Shown here piece after piece: positions 48,176-59,925 of a stretch of DNA of 64,000 nt. Each line of letters opens with the position of its first letter. The first letter of the stretch is position 1. A program made the translations under genes and the position numbers. The stretch lies in assembly GCA_026545765.1 (NCBI GenBank), contig CM048839.1, positions 47,972,677 to 48,036,676 of the forward strand, given 5' to 3'. The notes beneath the pieces are model-generated. The model was not told where the DNA came from. It ran no database searches and saw nothing but the letters and a program-made list of their open reading frames with translations. Source of the DNA: Plantago major. Lineage: Eukaryota; Streptophyta; Magnoliopsida; Lamiales; Plantaginaceae.

Positions 48176-48956
48176 CTCTTTAAATAGAAGGTTTTTGAAA
48201 ACAAGAGAAGAGATTATCAGGGCAGATTAGTTGTTCTTTTCAGAAGAAACTAAGAGAGATGCAGTAGATTTGCAGAAAAACTTAGAGAGAAATTTCTGTT
48301 TTTGTGCAAGATAAAATGTTGGATTAGGTGAAAGTGAATTCTTTTGCCAAAATCCTATATATATAGCATTTTACTCTCAGCAGACACATACATACAAATT
48401 GATTTTGTACATATGTATCTGTGCAAATGCAGGTAGGCGTGGGTAAAAATTGTTTTGCATTAAATGCTTAGTGGGCCACGTCTGAGTTTTTACAGTCCAC
48501 TATTTTACCGAGAATTGATCTCGTCCGTTGAGATCAAATGCCCATTTCATCAAGGGTCATGTTTGCTTCTTCAACAATGATCACAATCAGCAATTGTAAT
48601 TGTGCCCAATTAATGAAATTTTGCGAATAGCTTTCTGAATCACATCTCTTTTCTGTAACTAGGGGATAGTCTTTGGACTTATATAGTCAATTAAGAGACT
48701 GTGTGTAACTTATCATATAAATGGAAAGATACAAGACATCAGAGATGTGGTTGACTGAATACAGTTGTACCACATTTCTCTTTTGTGTTCCCCCTCACTT
48801 TGTGATCTCATAGATATCTGAGTACCCGTCTCAGAAATCTTTAAAAGACACTTTTACCCATCCTTTTAGTATATGAGTTCTCGTCTCAGATACCCTTTTT
48901 GTCTTAGATATCTAAATGCCTGTTCCAGATATCTTTCTCCTATCTGAGTTTCCGTC

Positions 48957-49420
48957 TCAGACATTAGAACTTTTCAGTTCCTTCGGTAGCTCCATTAACC
49001 CAAGACTATGTCTCAATGTTAAGAACCTGCTTTCTTGCAAAGGCTTTGTAAAGATATCTGCAAGTTGGTCTTCAGTACCAATCTTGAGTATCTCTATATT
49101 TCCTTTTTCAACATGGTCTCTAATGAAGTGGTGTCTAACATCAATGTGCTTTGTTCTTGCATGATACTTAGGATTCTGAGTTATGGCAATAGCACTTGTG
49201 TTGTCACAGAAAATCAGAGTTTTCTCTTTATTGATCTCATAGTCTCTGAGTTGTTGTTGTATCCACAATATCTGTGAAGCACAACACCCAGCAGCAATAT
49301 ATTCAGCCTCTGTGGTAGATGTGGCAATTGAGTTTTGTTTCTTGCTGAACCATGATATTAATCAGGCACCAAGAAATTGACAAGTTCCTGAGGTGCTTTT
49401 TCTATCAAGCAATGATCCAG
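48957..49420 (-). pseudogene. copia RNase H of the 16-kb element
   Basis: EAEYIAAGCCASQILWIQQQL-like start (about 49320), then LIFCDNTSAIAITQNPKYHARTKHID, VRHHFIRDHV and EDQLADIFTKPL, with stop at 48957. These are the standard copia RNase H motifs, with the DN..SAI aspartate present. Stops upstream separate it from RT. Confidence 0.9.
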
Positions 49421-49559
49421 CATAGTCAGCATCAGAATAGCCAACTAAACTCAATCCACTGTCTTTTGGATACCACAATCCAACTTCTATAGTACCCTTT
49501 ACATACCTTAATATTTTCATGGCAATGTTGTAGTGTGATTACATTGGATTTGTCTGAAA

Positions 49560-50600
49560 TCTAGCACACACTCCAACTGCATATTGAATATCAGGTCTAC
49601 TTACAGTGAGTACAGCAGAGACCCAATCAATTTCCTATACTTGTGTTCTTCAACATTCTTGTCAGATTCAGTATAGGTCATTTTGGTTCCAATGTTCATA
49701 GGTATCTTAGCATTCTTTTCCGAAGGCTTTAGATTAAACTTGTTGAGCATATCTTTTGCATACTTTGTTTGACTAATGAATATTCCATCATTAAGTTGCT
49801 TGACTTGAAATCCTAGGAAATAGTTTAATTCTCCCATCATGCTCATCTCAAATTCACTTTTCATGAGCTCAGCAAAGTCTTCACAAAGTTGCTTGTCTTT
49901 AGATGCAAATATAATGTCATCAACATATACTTAAACTAAAAGTAGTTTCCCTTCATGGTTCAAAGTAAAGAGTGTTTTATCAACATCTCCTTTCTTGAAG
50001 CCACTTTCCAGCAAGTATTTGGCTAAAGTATCATACCATGCTTTTGGAGCCTGTTTCAGTCCATACAGAGCTTTCTGAAGCTTATAAACCATTCTACTTT
50101 CTGTGGAAACTTCAAAGCTTGGTGGTTGTTCAACATAGACTTCCTCAGCAAGTTCACTGTTTAGGAATGTACGTTTGACATCCATTTGATAAACTTTAAA
50201 GTCATTATGAGCTGCAAAGGCTAGAAATAGTCTAATTGCATCCAATCTTGCAACTGGAGCATATGACTCATCAAAATCTAGTCCTTCTGTCTTGGTGAAT
50301 ACTTGGCAACCAACCTTGCTTTATTTCTGGTTATTTCACCAGACTCATTCATTTTATTTCTGAAAACCCACTTGGTTCCAATTACAAATATTCAGTCAAC
50401 AAATGGAACCAGTTTCCAGACTTTGTTTCTCTCAAATTGATCCAACTCTTCTTGCATTGCAGAGATCCGATCTTGATCCTTCAATGCTTCTTCTATAGTT
50501 TTAGGTTCAATGTTTGAGATGAAACATCCATAGAGAGAGTCTGCATTTCCAGCATTTGCTCTCCTAGTTCTAACCCCTTGGTTTAAAGGACCAATCACAT
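49560..50600 (-). pseudogene. copia reverse transcriptase of the 16-kb element
   Basis: From EEALKDQDRISAMQEELDQFERNKVW (about 50540) through YQMDVKRTFLNSELAEEVYVEQP, LQKALYGLKQAPKAWY and the catalytic YVDD, then ELNYFLGFQVKQ and KYAKDMLNKF. A TAA stands where a Gln codon is expected immediately before YVDD (about 49933), and another stop follows the KLVPFVD segment near 50393. Motifs are those of copia RT; it would convert element RNA to DNA. Inactive as it stands. Confidence 0.9.
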
Positions 50601-50979
50601 CATTGGCATGGTGATTCCTTATCCATTTTATAATGGATTTTGAACTAGTAGGACTAATATCATTTTGATCTGAATGTGAATCAATATGATCTTGACAGGA
50701 TACTTGTTAAGTATCTGAGATATCTGGCACACGGGAAATGCCATTGATATCTGACACTTTTTCAGTGTTAGAGATATCTAGGATTGAATTTTCAGCAATC
50801 TCATTCTCAGAAACCTCTTCATGATGAAGGTTCTCAGTAACCTGTTCCATTTCTGGAATTCTCATAGGAAATTCTTCATCATGTCTTAGAGTCATCTGGT
50901 TGTTACTAAGCAATGGTTGCTTTTCATCGTCAGAGTAATCCTCTAAGTGAATGACAGAGTTGTTTCCTTTTGAGGATTT

Positions 50980-51916
50980 TTATTTAGAATCTTTAATCAT
51001 TAGTTCTTTGAACCTATCTGAGAGTTCTTCATTCAAGGGTACTTTCTTGTTTCCTTCGTAGAAAACTACATGAACAGATTCTTCAATCTTTTGCGTTCTT
51101 TTGTTGTAGATTCTGTAGGCTTTGCTATTCAGAGAATAACCAAGAAATACTCCTTCATCTGCTTCTGGTTGAAATGTTCTCAAGTATTATTTTCCATTGT
51201 TAAGAACAAAACATCAGCAACCAAACACCCTTAGATGTTTGATACTAGGGGGTCTACCAATCAAAAGTTCATAAGGAGTTTTGTCATGGTGTTCGTTAAT
51301 CAAACATCTATTTTAAGTGTAGCAGGTTATGTTAACAGCTTCAACCCAATAGATTTCACTTATTTCAGTGTCAGCAAGCATTGTTCTTCTTTGCTTTTTG
51401 TGGTCCTATTCTTCCTTTCAGCAACACCATTTTGTTGTGGTGTCCTTACTGAAGATAGTTGATGTTGTATACCTTTGCAGGTACAAAAATCTTTTATGTA
51501 CTGGTTCACAAACTCAGTGCCATGGTCTGTTCTGATTACAGATATCTTGTCATTTTTCATGACTTCAAACTTATTCAGCAAGTTGGGTATTTCAACCCTT
51601 GCATCAGATTTTTTGTTTGAGAAATACAACCCAAGTGAATCTTGAGTAATCATCAACAACAACCAGACCATACTTCTTTCCTGCATAGCTAGTTACAGAG
51701 GATTCAAAAAGATCCATATGTAACATTTGCAGTGGCCTTTCACTGGAGTGTCCAGTTTTAGACTTGAAAGATGTTTTGGATTGTTTTTCCATTTGGCAAG
51801 TTGAGCATATACCATCTTTTCTATATGCCATTTTGGGTAAACCAACCACCAATTCTTTCTTGGCTAGCTTGTTTAGAGTTTTGAAGTTCAAGTGACTCAT
51901 TCTTTTATGCCATAGT
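50980..51916 (-). pseudogene. copia integrase of the 16-kb element
   Basis: GAG-pre-integrase and zinc region (H in MSHLNFKTLN, CSTCQ), preceded by a TGA at 51914 where Arg is expected. Catalytic D in LHMDLFES, D in IRTDHGTEF and E in PQQNGVAERKNRT are present. The C-terminal EADEGVFLGYS and RTQKIEESVHVVF motifs are typical. At least one frameshift lies near 51600. It would make 5-bp staggered cuts, matching the GTATC duplication. Confidence 0.88.
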
Positions 51917-52335
51917 CAGTTTTCTTCAGTGTGGCTAGATTGACTCACCATGAGACATTCTTCAGTTGTGGCAGATGCCCAGTCAGCAACATAAAGATTT
52001 CCTTTGGGAACCAAGACTGTCTGCTTTAACTCATTGTCAATTAATTTGCATAGTTTTGACTTGATCTTTACAGTGTACCCTTTGTCTACCAATTGACTCA
52101 TGTTTAGGAGATTATATTTCAATCCCTTTACATGTAGTACTTCAGAGATTGTAAAAGCTCCAAGCTTCAGATTGCCAAAACCTATGGTTGGATTTTCATC
52201 TCCTCCAGCAAATCTAATAAATGGTCCTTTATCGCATTTTCTGTAGTTAACCAGATTTGCTTTGTCTCCTGTCATGTGCTTCCCACATCCACTATCAAAA
52301 TGCCACTTCGGGTTCTTCCTCAGAGTGTTCTGCAC
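51916..52335 (-). pseudogene. copia protease of the 16-kb element
   Basis: WHFDSGCGKHMTGDKANL holds the DSG catalytic triplet of copia proteases, then GGDENPTIGFGNLKLGAFTI and LKYNLLNMSQLVDKGYTV, in family order. The frame is open for 139 residues and ends in a stop at 51916 at the border with integrase. Confidence 0.88.
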
Positions 52336-53061
52336 AAAACAGGAAACATGGAGTTAGGCTTTCATCCCTACAATGGAACCTTCTGGACTAAAGAGTCTCC
52401 CTGTAGGAATCCATTTCTGAATGAACTTCCTTGGGGTATTGTTTTGTCTTGTTGGAACATAATGAGGAATTTTAGGTAAATGATTAATGTCATTATCATT
52501 TAAAGCTATTTTCCTTCTTGGTGTGTTCCTTGGTGCTCCTCGTGGTACTTTTAGATACCTGTCAGATTGCTGAGTCTGCTTTTCAGCAAACTTAGCTTTC
52601 CTTGCCAGATTTCTTCTAGCCCTGGCATTCAGAGTGGTCGCAACATGTTCTTTCTTCCACTTATTATGATTGTTATGCGCAATCCTGGCTTTCATCCATC
52701 GTTCTTACTCTTTTTTATACTCACGAGCGAGTTGTTTCCCGATGGCTTTATAGCCAATGCCATTTCGAGCACCTGGTGCTATCTGAGTTCTCTTCTCAGC
52801 AGCTTTGCTAGTCTCTGGAACGTCTTTCTTTCCAGAAAACGTGATGTTGGAAAATTTGTCTGCTCCCGCAATTTTTCCTTTTTGAGAGACATAGCACTGT
52901 GGGTGATTACACTTTTCAGTGTTATGTTTCTTTACAGAAACGTTCCCAACAGTTTTCTTTTGGACTTGTTTTTCCCACAAAGGTTTGGTTGCAGCTGCCT
53001 TTCCTTTATCAACAACCTTAGCTTTCTTACCAATGTTGTAGGTTATTTGGGAATCATCTTG

Positions 53062-54882
53062 CTAAGCACTAACAAATATTATTCTTTCGTCACTTTTATT
53101 CAGAGTAGTAGAGCTATTTGTTTGTGTGTCCAGCCCAAGTCCTTCCCTTTTTGAAGGATCTCTTAAATAAGAGTGTACTTCAGTAAGAGTGTCACTAGCT
53201 TTGGCATAGGATTGAAAAGATAGTTTTTTCTTTTTGAGTTCCTCATTTTCAGAAAGAAGATCTTTATTTTCCTTTTGGAGTATATCCATTGCCTTTCTGT
53301 GTGACTTCTCCGTCTCAGATATTTGTGCTTTGAGAAATGCATTTTCAGCATCCTTTTTCTCAGATATCTTGAGTAATTGTGAATTTTCCTTCTCAAGAGA
53401 ATTCTTTTCTTCTTCAAAAATGTCGGCTCTAGCTCGGACCATTTGAAATTCTCTTTTGTAGAGATCAAGTTCTCTTCAAAGATATTCTAAATCTCTTATT
53501 TATTCCTCATCACTCTCATAATTTATGAATTGAGAAATGTTGGTTACCTCGTCAGCCATTAGGCAAGGCTCAATGTTGGAGCAATCTGGATAAATCTCCT
53601 CAGCAACCCCACATACTTCCCTTTTCTTTTGACCAAAGTCAACCAATTTATGAGTGATGCCACATAATTCTGGAGAAGGTAGTTTGGAGTCATCTGAGTC
53701 TTCTTCCTCAGATTCTGACTCAATATCAAGAGAATCCAGTTGGATTTGAATCTTTTTCCTTTCTTCAGTGAGCATAGCTCTCTGACCTCTCTTGAAGTTT
53801 CTTCTATCTTTCTTGTCACCTGTCTTTAGCTTATTGAAAACAGGGTAGTCTCTTTTAAAATGACCAGGTTTCTGACAATAGAAACATATATCGTTTCCGA
53901 TTTCTGCTTCCTCAGTATTAGATGCTTCTTTGAGGCTTGTTCAATGAGCTTGACAATACATATTTTTGTACTGGTGATAGTTTGAGCCTAGATGCTTTTT
54001 CAACTTCTCTTTGGCTTTTCTTCTCTCAATCTCCCGACTGACATATTTTCTCATTTGCTTTACAGCAAGAGCATCTTCCTCAGTCATTTCTTTGGTATCC
54101 TTCTTTTCAGAAGTACCTTGTGTTACTAAAGCAACATTGTGAACTTTCACGTCAATTATTTGTTCTCTCTGGTAGTTTCATATTTGACAGTAGCTAAGTG
54201 GGAAAAGAGTTCTACTGGAGTGATATTTGGCATTCCTTGGTTGAAATAAAAGTACTGAGTATGTTCCCAGTTTTGATTCAAGCTTCTCACGATAGTCTTA
54301 ACCTTTTCAGAGTTAGAGTATCTCTCACTTTCACCAAGTGCAGCCATTTCACTCATCAATGTTGTGAACCGAAAATCTAGTTCTTCAAGAGTCTCTGTGG
54401 GACCTTGTTTAAAGTTTTGGAATTTGAGCTTCAAAACTTCGAACTTATTTTCCTTTGTTTTCTCAAGGTACAGATTTCTTCAATCGGTTGCGGGCCACTT
54501 TAGCGCTTTTTGCACTTACAGTTTACATGTGCTCTGGAGTAGAACGTATGATGATATTGCGAGCCTGACCATCCAGTCGATTTCCCTTGGCATCTTCCGA
54601 TGTTCAGAGCCTCTGGGCTTTGGCTCGTAAACAACTTGACGATGGGTCTTCCTTTGGTTGGCCTTTTGTTTGTGAGGAACCACCACTTGGTTCTTCATCA
54701 GTGGGAACTCTGTCTCTACCATTAGAAACCTCCATGACCTGCTTGAGTTGTTGAATGACTATGGGGCCATTCTTTATTACTTCGATCATTTCGTCACTGA
54801 TGGCTTCTAGGTGGAGCATCATGTTGTTCTTCCATTTCTCATAGTTCTCTGGCTTGAGAATTGGAGCGTCACTTAAAGACAT
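53062..54882 (-). pseudogene. copia gag of the 16-kb element
   Basis: Starts MSLSDAPILKPENYEKWKNNM at 54882, close to the primer site, with the NYxxW motif of copia gag. After stops it continues with LKFQNFKQGPTETLEELDFRF and MAALGE-type helices (54434-54156), then a zinc knuckle (53890-53846) reading CFYCQKPGHFKRDY, in which the last Cys is Tyr. An acidic segment (53775-53500) and a coiled coil (53442-53062) follow. Several in-frame stops. It would make the particle shell and bind RNA. Confidence 0.85.
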
Positions 54883-54987
54883 CTTGCAGCAAACACACTA
54901 AACGGACAAAACAAGTGTAGGTGAAAAGCAGTTAGTGGGCTTTTATCTGGGATCTAGGTTCAGTGCAGACGGCTTGGGAACCTCCTG

Positions 54988-54999
54988 CTCTGATACCAC
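54988..54999 (-). other. primer-binding site of the 16-kb copia element
   Basis: Minus strand TGGTATCAGAGC, immediately inside the LTR end (AG between LTR and site). Perfect match to the initiator-Met tRNA primer site used by copia elements. Confidence 0.9.
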
Positions 55000-55000
55000 T

Positions 55001-56610
55001 TGTTGGTCCAGATAACGGCAAAGGAAAAGACTGGGGGGGGGGGAGGTGAATAGTCTTTTACAGCTTTTGTCGATAAACATAATTTCTCAGATATCTGTGA
55101 AGATATCTGATACTTAGTTTCAGAGAGCGGAAGACTTTTCTGTGATGAGTGCACGTACTCAGCAAGATATAATGTGTTTAAATACTTAGCAGGATAAAGA
55201 GAACGATAAGTAAATTGCTGAAAGTAAATAACACGACTTTTATAGTGGTATCTGAAGGTGGCGTAATCCTTCAACTAATCCACTTCGGCCTTTCTCAGAC
55301 CTGGAATCCACTAAGACAGATAATTGAGTTCACCTTACAAATATCTTCTCTCAATTCCTAAAATACACTAGGTTCCCAACCAAGTGTTCCCCCTGAGTTA
55401 TTCCCCGGCTCCCAGCCAAGTACTTCCTATACTCAGAAACATTTGAGTTGTTCCTTAGTTTCCCAAACTAAGTACTTCCTATGCTCAGTAACCTTGGAGT
55501 TATTCCTTAGTTTCCCAAACTAAGTACTTCCTGTACTCCACGCCGTTTTAAGGTGTTGGTTATGAAGTTTTGTCAGGTAAGTAGTCTTACTAACTTTTCA
55601 GTTATTTAGGAATACTATATAGAACAAGAATCACTTAACACACTTCACAATGTGTGGTGATATGTTCTTTACTGACCCAAGTCTATGTTAACTATTCTGG
55701 AGAATGAAACTCAGATACTTGATCTTTTGATTCAATTCCTTCACATATAGCAATGCTTGTTAAGGATCAGGACACTTAGAACTTTCGTGCTACTTAGAAT
55801 CAAGAGCTTAGTCGCATCTGTAAGCTGAAGAGTAAGTAGGTTGAAGGCTTATATGCTTGAATGAATAAGTTCGTTCTTTGTGTAAGTTCAAGGTGTATTT
55901 CAAGCATTCTAAGTGGTGATATTTATAGTTGAATTTGAAGCCGTTTGAATAGTATCAGTTAGGCTCAATTCAAATTCAAACTATTGATATATGAAAATAG
56001 TACTGCAGAAGACGTTGTCTCTTTTCAGAGATTTCCTCTTTTGTTCAGATGTCTCTGTCTGCGCATTGATTGCATTGTACTATTTTTGTCCTGTAGTGCC
56101 AACGAAAGTATGCACGCTTTCTGAAGCATTGCATGTCCCTTTCCAGCGACCTTCACATATCCAGATACTTGTTGAAACATTGTTTCCCAGAAACATAGTT
56201 TTATCCAAGGTATCTGAGTGTAGATTTCTGTGGGCACTTTTCCTCGTTCAGAAACCTTGTGTTCTCAGATATATTTTGCAAAACTTGTTTATTGAAAAAC
56301 ACTTGTTTCTTTAAGATATCTGGACATAGGTATCTGAAGAGACTTTTCTCCTTGGTCTTCAGCAATCTTGAGCAAACTTCAGTCTTCTGGAAATGAGTTC
56401 CTTTGTTTAGATGCTTCCTTCTTGATCTTCTTTAACCAAAAAATAAATTACATTCAGAGACCTAACATCCTATACAAGATTTGCTAGACTAACATACTTA
56501 GTGATTTTCCTCTTTTACAGTGTTCAAGTGAACTAAGAGTACTAAGCACCTTTATGAGCTAAGATAAGTCATTAAGTTGCTGATCAAAATCTAAACAGAT
56601 ATTTCTAACA
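55001..56610 (-). repeat. 5' LTR of the 16-kb copia element
   Basis: 1,610 bp, TG...CA, flanked on the right by the GTATC duplication (56611-56615) and the remainder of the solo LTR. Confidence 0.92.
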
Positions 56611-57911
56611 GTATCTGAGGGTGGCGTAATCCCTCAACTAATCCACTCGCCATTTCTCAGGACTTGAAATTCACTAAGATAGATATTGAGTTCTCCTTAC
56701 AATAATCCTATCCCTTGATTTCCTTTTACACTAGGTTCCCAACCAAGTGTCCCCCCTGAGTTATTCCCCGGCTTACTCAGCCAAGTACTTCCTGTACTTA
56801 GAAACCTTTGAGCTATTCCTTAGTTTTCCAAACTAAGTACTTCATGTACTCCACGCCGTGTGTGGTGTTGGTTAAGGTAGTTTGTCAGGTGAGTAGTCTT
56901 AATAACTTTCTCAGTTATGTAGGAATACTCTATAGAACAAGAATCACTTAACACACTTCACAATGTGTGGTGATATGTTCTTCGCTGACCCAAGTCTATG
57001 TTAAATGTTCTAGAGAATGAATCTCAGATACTTGATCTTTTGATTCAACTCCCTCACAGATAGCAATGCTTCTTAAGGATCAGGACACTTAGAACTTTCA
57101 TGCTACTTAGAATTCAAGAGCTTGGTTGTAACAATAAGCTAGAGAATAAGTAGGTTGAAGGCTTGTATGTTCAATAAATAAGTTCGTAGAAGTGTAAGTT
57201 CTGTGTATGTTCAAGCATTCTAAGTGGTGATATTTATAGTTGAAAATCATGCCGTTTGAATAGTATCCGTTAAGCACAATGAAATTCAAACTATTGATAT
57301 CTGTAAATAGTACTGCAGAAGACGTTGTCTCTTTTCAAAGATTTCCTCTTTTGTTCAGATGTCTCTGTCTGCGCATTTATTGCATTGTACTATTTTTGTC
57401 CTGTAGTCCCAACGGAACTATGCATGCTTTCTGAAACATTACATGTCCTTTTCCAGAGACCTTCACTTCTCCAGATACCTATTGAAACATTGTTTCCCAC
57501 AAACATAGTTTTATCCAAGGTATCTGAGCGTGGGTTTCTGTGGGCAATTTTCCTCATTCAGTAACCTTTTGTTCTCAGATATCTTTTGTGAAACTTGTTT
57601 ATTGAAAAATACTTGTTTCTTCAAGGTATCTGAGGAGACCAATCTCCTTAGTATTCAGCAATCTTGTGCAGTCTTCGAATCTTCATTACGTTGAACTCTT
57701 CTGTCGGATGCCTCCTTTTTGGTCTTCTTCAAGGATATAAAAATTACATTCAGAGACCTAACATCCTATACAAGATTTGTTAGACTAACATACTCAGTAA
57801 ACTTCCTCTTTTACAATGTTCAAGTGAACTAAGAGTACTAGTTACATTTCTGAGCTAAGATAAGTCATTAGGTTGCTGATTAAAATCTAAACAGATATTC
57901 CTAATACATGG

Positions 57912-59564
57912 GCAAGCCAGTGGAAGTGTTAATGATCGCCTTCCGGAGCCCAACATCAACTTGAGCTTGTTGAGCTTCATTCTGTGCTTGCTTCTTCCGC
58001 AAAGTAGACATGGTGTATTCGAACCAGTAACCTACGGACGTTAATAGAAAAACAAACATTAGTACGGAACGTTCAACAAAGAAAACAATCCGAGACAAGT
58101 ATAAGAGTTCCTTACTAAAATCTGGCCTATCTCTACATAAAACCTCTCCACTCAAGCCACTAAGGAACTGAAGAGATTGGCAGATCAAGCCATGGAACGG
58201 AAACCATTCACCCTTATGCAATGTCTTCATCCAATCCGGAACCTCATCTAGTCTCGGATCATGGATATTCGCACGACGGAACTTCAACGGAATACCCCAC
58301 TTCTCTCTTTCTTCCTCAGATTGCCCAGGCTTCAACGCCATCCGGACAAAGAAGAACCTCTCCCACCACTTGATCCCAAGTGATGAGATGGGTTCATCAA
58401 AAAATGTGTAGTTCTGACGAACCACAAAAGTATAGAAAAATTGATTCCCTTTCCAGAACACCCAACGGAACAGACGATGAAAATTCTCATAGTTCACCTC
58501 TACTCCAAGCTTCTAGCACATCACTTTTCCGAAGAAAATTAAATTACCCCACGAATTTGGGATCACCTGGCTCAGACCTATCTCTAGGTTTGAGAAAATA
58601 TCCTTAAAACCAGCAACAATGGGGAGTTTCCACCCGCATTGCAGGACCGCCTCATGGACACAAATATAAACCACGGGGGGATTATAAAAAGCTTGTTCCG
58701 CGGCAAGGATCAAAATCTATACTGATTCCGGAATCTCGTATTTCCGGCGAAGCTTGGGGATATCCTCCGCCACAACTTTGGACGGGTAGGTCGGAAGAAA
58801 TCCATCAACATTTAACTCCCCATCCGTATTGGGACACACCACCTCTCTCTGATGCCGAGGGAACTTCACTCCAGTCGCATCACCAGACTTTTCGACTTCT
58901 TGGGAATTGCCCCCTCAGTCGGAGTCGGATTTGATCTTTTCTTCAAAGCCCCACGTCGCTTCGGACGGGAAGGACCAGCTTCATCCGAGGGTATCAATGC
59001 GGCACTCGTACTCGCATTTTCACCAGAATCCACCCTTCTATTGGGAACAACAAGTTGGTCATCGACCTCCTCATCGCTCTCAGACTCTTCTTCGTCATCT
59101 TCTCCTTCTTCTTCATCATCCTCCTCTGACTCATTCAACTATTCCTCACCACTCGGATGAATAGTTTCTTTTACAGAACCTAGAGGATTAACTTCTTCTA
59201 TAAGAGGAGCCTGCGGATCCGGAATAAAAGGAAATGAGTTGGGGTGGATCCGTGTGTTATAAGCTAAACCTCGAATAAGGTTACGGAGGGGTACCGAAAG
59301 TTCTCCACCATCGTCTGTTTCCCAGGTGTCCGCCTCTACCAGTTCCATTGCGGGCACTCTTTGTTCTACTAGAGCACTTTCCGCAGCATCAATTGGTTCA
59401 CGATGCTCTGCATCCGACTCTCTATCAATGTCAACATGCTCATCCGAAAAGTCCAAGGCGGTGTCAATTTGCCGTTGATACTGAATACTGGAGGTCTCCG
59501 ATTCGGATCCAGACTCTGACGCGGACTCACCATCATGACGATTTTAGCTATCGCTCTCGGACAT
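57912..59564 (-). pseudogene. Tat antisense ORF, 5' half (gypsy-type transposon protein domain)
   Basis: Opens with ATG at 59564 (MSESDS, then an in-frame TAA). The first 230 codons are Ser/Asp/Glu-rich, with another TAG near 59140 and a basic PKRRGALKKRSN stretch. After a frameshift near 58860 comes a domain with LPTYPSKVVAEDIPKLRRKY, YICVHEAVLQCGWKLP, LSQVIPNSWGNLI, FHRLFRWVFW and SLGIKWWERFFFVR. It resembles the putative gypsy-type transposon domain of plant retroelement proteins. A candidate intron (GTAAGG...CGTAG, 58115-58032) interrupts a conserved-looking region with a hydrophobic, intron-like translation. The gene is cut by the copia solo LTR at 57907 and resumes at 40322. Its strand, opposite to gag-pol, and place before the 3' LTR fit the Tat antisense ORF. 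Function unknown. Confidence 0.65.
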
Positions 59565-59925
59565 CCTAGGGCAACAGACAAAAGAAGCAACTTAGACTCC
59601 GGATAGTTGATTGCCGAGAGTTAATTTACGTATCCTATTAAGTACGGCTCACAAATTGAACAAAGAAACAGTCCGACCCAACGAAACTTGAGGACAGAGA
59701 AGGCATCTCCCTACCTGTGGGGTCATATGGTCCGAACCCACAGATCCATATGCACAGTCTACTTTTAGGCTACGTATTCACTTTATTTACGGTGTGTTCG
59801 GGCTCACTATGATTTACTACAGTCCGACTACTTACGTCATCTAAAGTCTGAGCTACGGATCAAATATTTATCAAGTCCAGCTATTTATCAAGAAGCCGAT
59901 ACAAGTATGAAAAGGATAAAGTAAA

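Larger units (their letters stand above)
40577..56610 (-). mobile_element. complete 16-kb SIRE-like Ty1/copia element
   Basis: LTRs 55001-56610 (5' for the element) and 40577-42177 (3'), TGTTGGTCC and CTAACA ends, TSD GTATC (40572-40576 and 56611-56615). Initiator-Met primer site and polypurine tract are in the right places. Reading on the minus strand: gag, protease, integrase, RT, RNase H (54882-48957), then a very long ORF (48175-42978). It retains every domain but many in-frame stops. It lies inside a solo LTR of its own family, inside the Tat element. Confidence 0.94.
40328..57906 (-). repeat. copia solo LTR, split by a nested element of the same family
   Basis: Two pieces, 40328-40576 and 56616-57906, together about 1.54 kb, match the LTRs of the 16-kb copia element. 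It starts TGTTGGTCC and ends CTAATA (normally CTAACA, one C-to-T change). It is flanked by a perfect 5-bp TSD CATGG (40323-40327 and 57907-57911). No internal region lies between it and the Tat sequence, so it is a solo LTR. The 16-kb element sits inside it at GTATC. Confidence 0.9.

Noticed and set aside
54980..55000. tRNA-like TGGTATCAGAGC sequence
   Set aside because: Only the primer-binding 12-mer is present, at the LTR edge; there is no tRNA cloverleaf.
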